From positions 1-32,759 of the forward strand of contig JAGHTW010000085.1 of assembly GCA_018065145.1 (NCBI GenBank): 32,759 nt of DNA, given 5' to 3'. The translations under genes and the position numbers were made by a program. This document shows positions 27,497 to 32,759 of the stretch, one piece after another. Origin of the DNA: Candidatus Prevotella equi. Lineage in GTDB: Bacteria > Bacteroidota > Bacteroidia > Bacteroidales > Bacteroidaceae. The notes beneath the pieces are model-generated. The model did no database searches and was not told the DNA's origin. It worked only from the letters and a program-made list of their open reading frames with translations. Numbering within the stretch: position 1 is the stretch's first letter; each line of letters starts with the position of its first letter.

Positions 27497-28132
27497 CTAC
27501 AGCTGTCCCGCTTCAACGAGTCTGACAACGCGTTCCGTCAGTCGGTCTTTGCCGTTAGGTTCGTATTCCTTTTTCAGCGAGGCGCCAAACATCCATGCGA
27601 AGGTTTGGTAGAATGATGCCCTGGCATTACCAAGAAACGCCTGTATCAGCTGATAGCTTGAAGAGTTTGTCTCGCGGTAAATCAGCTTTATCAGCAGCTT
27701 GCCCTGTGACAGTGTCAGCTTTTTCATGCGCGGAGTGTATTGCTCTTTTATACCTTTCTCCACCGCCTTCAGGTGATCCTCGCGTGATTTCTTGTCCGGC
27801 AGTGTCTGAAGATAGTCGTATGTCTCCATGATAGCCCTGTTTACCTCCTTTGCTATCGGCAGCGTCTTCTTCACGTTATACACCAATCGGTTGTAAGCCT
27901 CGCGTTGTTTGTCGTTTTTGAACTCCATAGGTCCATAGACATACACATTGCTCATCTCGACATACTTGATGCTATCGTTGCCCTCAAGCACCTTACTGAC
28001 GCGCACCATAGGCACGAACGTAGGGCTGTCCATGTCAACTCGTCGGTCCTCCGGGTTTATCTTCTTTTGCTTCTGTGCAAAGGAAGGGAGAGCAATGAGC
28101 AACGTCAATATGATGCTTATAATGGTTTTCAT
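27497..28132 (-). CDS. DUF4294-family exported protein
   Basis: This 211-residue protein has a cleavable signal peptide (MKTIISIILTLLIALPSFAQ). The mature part has YVEMSNVYVYGPMEFKNDKQREAYNRL, followed by helical KKTLPIAKEVNRAIMETYDYLQTLPDKKSREDHLKAVEKGIKEQY and LTLSQGKLLIKLIYRETNSSSYQLI, which is the pattern of the DUF4294 family of Bacteroidetes. No catalytic role is established. The segment is charged and helical with no metal or nucleotide motif. The pectinase gene follows on the same strand after 55 bases, which may mean co-transcription, though nothing suggests a role in pectin use. Confidence 0.82.
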   Translation of the reverse strand: MKTIISIILTLLIALPSFAQKQKKINPEDRRVDMDSPTFVPMVRVSKVLEGNDSIKYVEMSNVYVYGPMEFKNDKQREAYNRLVYNVKKTLPIAKEVNRAIMETYDYLQTLPDKKSREDHLKAVEKGIKEQYTPRMKKLTLSQGKLLIKLIYRETNSSSYQLIQAFLGNARASFYQTFAWMFGASLKKEYEPNGKDRLTERVVRLVEAGQL

Positions 28133-28207
28133 ACCGCAAAATTAATTATTATTTTTCAAATAACCCGTGTTTTTGTCCTTAAAAATATTAAATATACAAT
28201 AAATTGT

Positions 28208-28238
28208 TTTGCTTTTCCACCTTTTTCAAGTAACTTTG
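28208..28238 (+). promoter_or_regulatory. Promoter of the thioredoxin-fold lipoprotein gene (TTTG-19-TAACTTTG)
   Basis: TTTG at 28208-28211 and TAACTTTG at 28231-28238 are 19 bp apart, an excellent match to the Bacteroidetes consensus. The leader would be about 25 bases, before the ATG at 28270. Confidence 0.8.
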
Positions 28239-28269
28239 CAGCGATTTTTCACCTACAAGATAACCAATT

Positions 28270-29427
28270 ATGATAAAGACACTTTCCCGCTGCCTCACTA
28301 TGGCGGCCGTAGCAATGCTCTTCACGGCATGTAACAATAACAAGTTTCATGTGGAAGGAAATATAACAGACGCCAAGGACTCCATACTCTATTTTGAGCA
28401 CATGAGCCTTGATGGTCCACAGGTGCTCGACTCTGTAAAACTGAGCGACGCTGGCGACTTCTCGTTCTCTGGCGAGGGCGTCACCGCACCAGAGTTCTAC
28501 CGTCTTCGCATTGCTGGCGGTATCATAAATGTGAGCATTGACTCTACCGAGACCGTCACCTTCAAGGCATCTTATCCTACGATGTCAGCGAAATATGAGG
28601 TCAACGGTTCCGAAAACTGTGCAAAGATAAAGGAGCTTGCCGTAATGCAGCAGCAGCTTCTTGCCCGTGCCATCGCCATAGAGCAGAACAATACCTTTGG
28701 CGTGGAGAAGACTCGCGACAGCATCGAGCACATCATAGCCCTTTATAAGAATCGTGTCATCAACGATTACATCTTCAAGGAGCCACAGAAGGCGTATGCT
28801 TATTTTGCATTGTTCCAGACTATCGGTGGCAGACTTATCTTCAACCCACGCGAATCCGACTTGGATATACGCACATACGCTGCTGTAGCAACGTCATGGG
28901 ATGCCTTCTATCCTGGTGCCGTGCGTGGAGAGAACCTTCACAATATTGCCATCGAGGGCCTTAAGGTTCTGAAGAAGAAACAGGCAGCGATGTATGGTCC
29001 TGCCATTGACCCGTCTCTCATCAACGAGGAGAGCATCATCGACATACCACTTGCCGACAATAATGGTAACCGCCGTTCGCTGAAGGAGTTCAAGGGTAAG
29101 GTGATAGTCCTTGATTTCCACCTCTTCGCAAGCAAGGAGAGCACACAGCGCATCATGATGCTACGCGAACTGTACAACAAATACCACGCACAGGGATTGG
29201 AGATATATCAGGTGTCGGTGGATCCTGATGAGCATTTCTGGAAGACTCAGACAGCGGCGCTGCCATGGGTGAGCGTTCATGACCCGGAAAACGTGAACTC
29301 TCCTTATCTCACTCGCTATAACGTGCAGTCTATTCCTACCTTCTTCCTTATCGATCGTAGCAATGCTCTCTACAAGCGCGATGCACAGATAAAGGATCTT
29401 GATGCAGAGATTCAGGGATTGTTGTAA
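28270..29427 (+). CDS. DUF4369/TlpA-type lipoprotein with a cysteine-less thioredoxin domain
   Basis: This 385-residue lipoprotein has a signal peptide ending in the lipobox LFTAC (Cys near residue 20). Residues ~25-120 look like the DUF4369 beta domain (FHVEGNITDAKDSILYFEHM). A helical linker follows to ~240. Residues ~255-385 have the thioredoxin/AhpC-TSA fold (DIPLADNNGNRRSLKEFKGKVIVLDFH, VQSIPTFFLIDRSN). Where TlpA proteins have WCGPC, this one reads HLFASKES, so both redox cysteines are missing while the cis-proline loop SIPTF is kept. It therefore cannot do CXXC chemistry, and a binding or scaffold role is inferred. A good promoter precedes it, and the HAD-ribF operon follows after 15 bases on the same strand. 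Confidence 0.88.
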   Translation: MIKTLSRCLTMAAVAMLFTACNNNKFHVEGNITDAKDSILYFEHMSLDGPQVLDSVKLSDAGDFSFSGEGVTAPEFYRLRIAGGIINVSIDSTETVTFKASYPTMSAKYEVNGSENCAKIKELAVMQQQLLARAIAIEQNNTFGVEKTRDSIEHIIALYKNRVINDYIFKEPQKAYAYFALFQTIGGRLIFNPRESDLDIRTYAAVATSWDAFYPGAVRGENLHNIAIEGLKVLKKKQAAMYGPAIDPSLINEESIIDIPLADNNGNRRSLKEFKGKVIVLDFHLFASKESTQRIMMLRELYNKYHAQGLEIYQVSVDPDEHFWKTQTAALPWVSVHDPENVNSPYLTRYNVQSIPTFFLIDRSNALYKRDAQIKDLDAEIQGLL

Positions 29428-29442
29428 AAAGGGAGTTGACAA

Positions 29443-30084
29443 ATGAGGAAAGAAATGAAAACGACGACGCTTCTCTTTGACTTTGGCTGTATCCTCGTGG
29501 GGCTGTCAAAGCAGCGTTGCATTGATGCATTGGAGAAGATTGGATGCGGAAAGATAGCGTACTACGTGGACGAATGCCGCCAGGAGGATCTCTTTCATGA
29601 ATTGGAAATAGGCGGAAGCATTGACGCTTTCTGCGAGGAAGCGCGACGACAGTCGTCATTTACCGATGAAATGGGCAATTATTGCACCTGTACGGCGACG
29701 AATGACGATATCTGTTGGGCGTGGAATGAGCTGCTGACGGGCGTTCCTGTGGAGAAGTTGCGTAAGATAAAGTCACTGCGCGAACAGGGTTACCGCACGG
29801 CTATCCTGTCAAATACAAACTATATACACTGGCAGAAGGCGATAGAGGAATTCTTTACCATTGACGGACTGTCCGTCGATGATTACTTTGACGACATATT
29901 CCTCTCCTGTGACCTTCAGATGGTGAAGCCCGACGACTGCATCTATCGTGAGGTGATAGCGCGACTGGGCACTAATGATATCCTTTTCATTGATGACTCT
30001 GCCAAGAACATCGCGGCAGCAGAGGCGCATGGCATAAAGACTCTTCATGATCCGAAAGGCGATATATGGATAAACGAGCTGTGA
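29443..30084 (+). CDS. HAD-superfamily hydrolase
   Basis: This 213-residue cytoplasmic protein shows the HAD motifs in order. Motif I is LLFDFGCILV near residue 10, with the nucleophile Asp kept and the second Asp replaced by Gly, as in YihX-like members. Motif II is ILSNTN near 120. The motif III lysine is in MVKPDD near 165. Motif IV is LFIDDSAKN near 183. The usual VDLD after motif I in close Bacteroidetes relatives is VGLS here, an oddity that may affect substrate choice. The helical cap lies between motifs I and II. The start may be the ATG at 29443 or at 29455. Its 3' end overlaps ribF by 19 bases, so translation is probably coupled. The substrate is unknown; a small phosphate ester such as a sugar phosphate or FMN is possible. 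Confidence 0.88.
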   Translation: MRKEMKTTTLLFDFGCILVGLSKQRCIDALEKIGCGKIAYYVDECRQEDLFHELEIGGSIDAFCEEARRQSSFTDEMGNYCTCTATNDDICWAWNELLTGVPVEKLRKIKSLREQGYRTAILSNTNYIHWQKAIEEFFTIDGLSVDDYFDDIFLSCDLQMVKPDDCIYREVIARLGTNDILFIDDSAKNIAAAEAHGIKTLHDPKGDIWINEL

Positions 30085-30962
30085 TAATAGGTAACTTCGA
30101 CGGAGTGCACCTCGGTCATCAATACGTCATTGGGCGTTTGAGGGACGAGGCTGTCTGTCGTGGACTCAAGACCATGGCGATAACGTTTGACAAGCATCCT
30201 AAAGAGATATTCGATGCATCGTTTGTTCCTGCTTATATCACCACGGTGGAGGAGAAGGTAGAGATGCTCATGGCAACAGGGTTGGACGATGTTTGTGTCA
30301 TTCCCTTTACACGGGAGTTCGCGGATATTACAGCGCGCGACTTCCTTCGGTGGCTTTATGATGAGAAGGGAGTGCGACTGTTGCTTCTCGGTTACGATAA
30401 CCGCTTCGGACGATACAATGCTGATGAGGCTTTTCCGCAGTATCAGCAGTATGGCAAGGAGATAGGCATAGAGGTATTGCAGTCTGACTCTTTCGTTGTT
30501 GCGGCGGAAGAGGGTAGGGACGTTCCGCCACCATCATCATCGTTGATACGTCATCTTATCATGTCAGGCGATATGGAGGGTGCCGCAATGCTTCTCGGTA
30601 GGCCTTACTCTCTCAGTGGTATCGTGGAGAAGGGTTACCAGGAGGGCCGTAAGATAGGTTTTCCAACAGCCAACATCACTCATCCTGTGGGTAAGCTGCT
30701 GCCACCGAATGGTGTTTATGCCACGAGCGTTTTCCTTCCATCAACGACGGCACCGATGCCTTCCATCACCAATGTCGGTACGCGACCTACATACGGCAGT
30801 CATAAAGTGACGATAGAGACGCATATCCCCGATTTCATCGGTGATTTATACGGTGCTGCACTGCGCATTGATTTTACACGAAAGATACGTAACGAGCGAC
30901 AGTTTTCTTCCCCTGAGGAGCTGCGCAAACAAATAGAAAAAGACATTCATGAAGTACGTTAA
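30066..30962 (+). CDS. ribF: Bifunctional riboflavin kinase/FAD synthetase
   Basis: This 298-residue enzyme makes FMN from riboflavin and then FAD. The N-terminal adenylyltransferase domain has GNFDGVHLGHQ at ~9-19 (the HxGH nucleotide-binding motif) and TFDKHPKEIF. The C-terminal flavokinase domain (~175-298) has GRKIGFPTANI and PNGVYAT, the conserved PTAN flavokinase signature, and TNVGTRPTYG. The start lies inside the end of the HAD gene, and the end overlaps the CPBP gene by 14 bases, so the three form a tight operon. Length is near the family norm of 300-315 residues. Confidence 0.95.
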   Translation: MDKRAVIIGNFDGVHLGHQYVIGRLRDEAVCRGLKTMAITFDKHPKEIFDASFVPAYITTVEEKVEMLMATGLDDVCVIPFTREFADITARDFLRWLYDEKGVRLLLLGYDNRFGRYNADEAFPQYQQYGKEIGIEVLQSDSFVVAAEEGRDVPPPSSSLIRHLIMSGDMEGAAMLLGRPYSLSGIVEKGYQEGRKIGFPTANITHPVGKLLPPNGVYATSVFLPSTTAPMPSITNVGTRPTYGSHKVTIETHIPDFIGDLYGAALRIDFTRKIRNERQFSSPEELRKQIEKDIHEVR

Positions 30963-31767
30963 GACTCTCCTTTTATATTTCTTCGTCTTCGTTGCCGTGC
31001 AACTCGTTATAGGTTTTGCGGTGCAGACGTTAGCAACACTGTTCCCTGAAATCACGAGTGTGATGCCTTCGTACAAGGCTGCTGTCATTCTATACTCCAG
31101 CGGCATCAGTAGCATCATATTGTTGGTGTTGTTTTTCACCATGCGATGGTATCGTGAGGACAGGACATTCGTTCGTTCGCGTCCTTGGAGCGTGTTGTGT
31201 TGGTCGTTTCTGCTCGGCATCGGCATACTGTTGCCGCTGACACGACTGGAGGAATGCATACCGCAGGAGTGGTTGACGAACCTGATTCAAGATGAGATGA
31301 ATGCGATACTACACACCCGCTATGGATATTTCGTTATTTGTATCCTTGCTCCGCTCATGGAGGAGGTGATATTCCGCGGTGCTGTCATCAATGCCTGCAA
31401 GACATTCTCGCGCAACAACGCACCATCGTTCGTCAATGCCACGCTCTTGCCTCTTGTCATCTCGGCACTGATGTTCTCGCTTGTCCATATGAACCCAGCG
31501 CAAATGCCGCATGCCTTCATCGTCGGATTAATACTCGGATGGGTATATCTGCGCACGAACAGCATCATACCATGCTTCATCATCCATTGGCTGAACAACT
31601 CCTCTGCCTATGTGCTCGTCAATATCTTCCCCCACATACCCACCGATGCAAAGCTCGTAGCATATTTCAATGGCAGCGAAGCAGCCGTAGCCCAAGCCGT
31701 CGTCTTCTCTTTGATGATAGCCATACCATCGCTTTACCAGATAACCATCCTCACGAAGAGGAAATAA
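30949..31767 (+). CDS. CPBP-family intramembrane metalloprotease
   Basis: This 272-residue polytopic membrane protein has about seven or eight hydrophobic spans. The Abi/CAAX-processing signature is complete: motif 1 EEVIFRGAV (EExxxR) near residue 143, motif 2 FSLVHMN (FxxxH) near 182, and motif 3 HWLNNSS (HxxxN) near 222. These residues bind the metal and catalyse cleavage within the membrane in this family. The substrate is unknown. It overlaps ribF by 14 bases and is the last gene of the HAD-ribF operon, ended by a perfect terminator hairpin. Confidence 0.93.
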   Translation: MKYVKTLLLYFFVFVAVQLVIGFAVQTLATLFPEITSVMPSYKAAVILYSSGISSIILLVLFFTMRWYREDRTFVRSRPWSVLCWSFLLGIGILLPLTRLEECIPQEWLTNLIQDEMNAILHTRYGYFVICILAPLMEEVIFRGAVINACKTFSRNNAPSFVNATLLPLVISALMFSLVHMNPAQMPHAFIVGLILGWVYLRTNSIIPCFIIHWLNNSSAYVLVNIFPHIPTDAKLVAYFNGSEAAVAQAVVFSLMIAIPSLYQITILTKRK

Positions 31768-31805
31768 AAAAGTTCCCGAAACATTTTGTTGTTTCGGGAA
31801 CTTTT
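31768..31805 (+). terminator. Strong terminator after the CPBP gene
   Basis: A perfect 15-bp stem (AAAAGTTCCCGAAAC/GTTTCGGGAACTTTT) with an 8-base loop starts at the stop codon of the CPBP gene. T-runs on both strands suggest that it works both ways. Confidence 0.93.
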
Positions 31806-31815
31806 ATTATTTTTG
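31785..31815 (+). promoter_or_regulatory. Promoter of the nucleotidyltransferase/HEPN pair, overlapping the terminator
   Basis: TTTG (31785-31788, in the terminator loop) and TATTTTTG (31808-31815) are 19 bp apart, a full consensus match. The -33 box and spacer therefore coincide with the hairpin of the preceding terminator. The start site would be near 31822, with a leader of about 48 bases. Confidence 0.75.
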
Positions 31816-31869
31816 CAAAAAATATTATGGTGAGAATTAATAGAACCCACCTATAACATAGATGAACAG

Positions 31870-32196
31870 ATGGAAGGTAGAACAAATATAATAGATGATT
31901 TCCGTGATATAGCACAAAATGTACTACCAAAAGGAAGTCAAGTGTGGCTGTATGGCTCACGGGCAAGAGGAGACAATGGTTCAGAATCAGATTGGGATCT
32001 GCTTATATTGGTTGACAAATCAAGTGTAGGAACAGCTGATGAAGATGAATACAGTTATCCTTTTGTTCTTGCTGGTTGGCAACATGCAGCGGCAGTAAAT
32101 CCTTTGTTATATACTTACAGCGAATGGCAGCGGCGTAAAGCCTCTCCGTTTTACGAGAATGTGGAACATGATAAGATAATGATAGCACATGGATAG
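31870..32196 (+). CDS. MNT-type minimal nucleotidyltransferase (antitoxin-like)
   Basis: This 108-residue cytoplasmic protein has a pol-beta nucleotidyltransferase core: LYGSRARG at residues 27-34 and the metal-binding pair SDWDLL at 40-45 (Asp41, Asp43). The third carboxylate usual in this fold is not evident; the later strand reads AVNPLLYTYSEW. Its gene overlaps the next one, a HEPN protein, by 8 bases. In type VII toxin-antitoxin systems MNT proteins AMPylate and silence a HEPN RNase. The pairing and order fit that model, but activity here is inferred. It has its own consensus promoter. Confidence 0.88.
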   Translation: MEGRTNIIDDFRDIAQNVLPKGSQVWLYGSRARGDNGSESDWDLLILVDKSSVGTADEDEYSYPFVLAGWQHAAAVNPLLYTYSEWQRRKASPFYENVEHDKIMIAHG

Positions 32197-32590
32197 GGAT
32201 TCACGAAAAGAGATGATACGAAAGTATTTGGATAAGTCTTCCCAAACTTGGAAAGAGGCAGAAGCCGCAAGGACGTTATGCATGTGGCCAATGACAGCCA
32301 ATAGAATGTATTATTCTCTTGTTAATGCCATGCGAGCATTACTGTTGGCTGATCAGCATCCTGTTCATACCCATGCTGGAATGAAGAGCGCAATAGGGCA
32401 GTTCTACGTACTGACTCATGAACTAACAGTTGAAGAGAGTAAACTGTTCTCGCAGATGGAAACAATGAGAGAAAAAGCAGACTATGACTGCTTCTTTGAT
32501 GCTACGGAGAACGATATAAAAGAGAAATTTGAACCAACGAAGCAACTTATAGATAAGGTATCATCTATGGTTGAGAAAAGAATAAAATAG
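32189..32590 (+). CDS. HEPN-domain protein (toxin-like partner)
   Basis: This 133-residue all-helical protein is of the HEPN type (pfam05168-like): NRMYYSLVNAMRALLLADQH, then HTHAGMKSAIGQFYVLTHEL, and REKADYDCFF near the end, in the usual order. The Rx4-6H RNase motif of HepT toxins is not present. The nearest pair is Arg49 and His57, seven residues apart. So either it is a non-RNase HEPN or it uses other residues. The ATG lies 8 bases inside the nucleotidyltransferase gene, so the two are translationally coupled. A structured repeat element begins 44 bases after its stop codon, with no terminator seen before it. Confidence 0.87.
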   Translation: MDRDSRKEMIRKYLDKSSQTWKEAEAARTLCMWPMTANRMYYSLVNAMRALLLADQHPVHTHAGMKSAIGQFYVLTHELTVEESKLFSQMETMREKADYDCFFDATENDIKEKFEPTKQLIDKVSSMVEKRIK

Positions 32591-32634
32591 CGAGAAAATT
32601 ACGAAGAATAATCGTATAAAAATGGATTATATAA

Positions 32635-32759
32635 AAATGACAAAATGAAAGTGGCACGATTGCATTGTAATCGTGCCACTTTTACTATGTAATCGTGCAA
32701 CAATTACCGTGTAATCGTGCAACGATTGCAATACCCCCGTGTTATTAACACTCGTTAAG
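32635..32759 (-). repeat. Palindromic repeat element C (125 bp visible, inverted copy of element B)
   Basis: Read on the plus strand, units lie at 32645-32663, 32667-32685, 32689-32707 and 32711-32729 with spacers ATT, TAT and CGT, then the inverted leader (ACCCCCGTGTTATTAACACT) to the window end. On the minus strand it aligns with element B over 125 bp without gaps. The third unit of B and its counterpart (32667-32685) are identical. The element may extend past the window edge. Confidence 0.9.

Noticed and set aside
28136..28144. TAATTTTG on the minus strand as the DUF4294 promoter
   Set aside because: The box lies only about 4 bases before the ATG, which would place the start site at or inside the coding region, and no -33 box fits.

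Overview
The window looks like a chromosomal segment from a member of the order Bacteroidales, most probably Prevotella/Segatella-like. The reasons are: AT-rich starts with no Shine-Dalgarno sequence; intergenic promoters of the Bacteroidetes type (TTTG, about 19-20 bp, TAnnTTTG); very large secreted proteins ending in short sorting-like tails (dGlYIvxGKKiavk type); a DUF4294 protein; a topoisomerase I with a C-terminal tail of GRYGP-type repeats; and a pectate lyase/pectin methylesterase fusion. The genus is inferred from these signs, not from a marker gene. I see no rRNA, tRNA, phage, IS element or CRISPR array.

Layout. (1) 1-14459, plus strand, is a surface-protein region. It holds the C-terminal 1,209 residues of a large beta-rich secreted protein, a 3,334-residue LamG-containing secreted protein, and a small lipoprotein whose only recognisable domain is also found twice in the giant protein. 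(2) 14460-15289 holds a weak terminator, a palindrome-rich patch, a good promoter driving two tiny membrane-protein genes (38 and 67 aa), a terminator and a structured repeat element. (3) 15290-17822 is a redox pair: DsbD on the minus strand and a TlpA/ResA-like thioredoxin on the plus strand, divergently arranged. (4) 17895-23414 is a housekeeping run, topA-aroK-speA, followed by a DUF4062-like/TPR protein and a strong bidirectional terminator. (5) 23527-28132, minus strand, carries a DUF4294 protein followed by a 1,304-residue PL1 pectate lyase/CE8 pectinesterase fusion. (6) 28270-31767, plus strand, carries a lipoprotein with a thioredoxin fold that has lost its cysteines, then a tightly overlapping HAD phosphatase-ribF-CPBP protease run, ended by a perfect 15-bp terminator hairpin. 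(7) 31870-32590 is a nucleotidyltransferase/HEPN pair (toxin-antitoxin-like). Its promoter begins inside the preceding terminator hairpin, and a second copy of the structured repeat follows it.

The most unusual thing is a family of non-coding repeats at three places (about 3739-3823, 15160-15284 and 32635-32759). Each has four imperfectly palindromic 19-bp units separated by 3-bp spacers, giving a strict 22-bp period. The arms of the units come in two interchangeable forms, GTAATCG and GTAAAAG. Two copies are matched elements of 125 bp in opposite orientation, agreeing at about 105 of 125 positions by hand alignment. This is not a CRISPR array and matches no element type that I can name.
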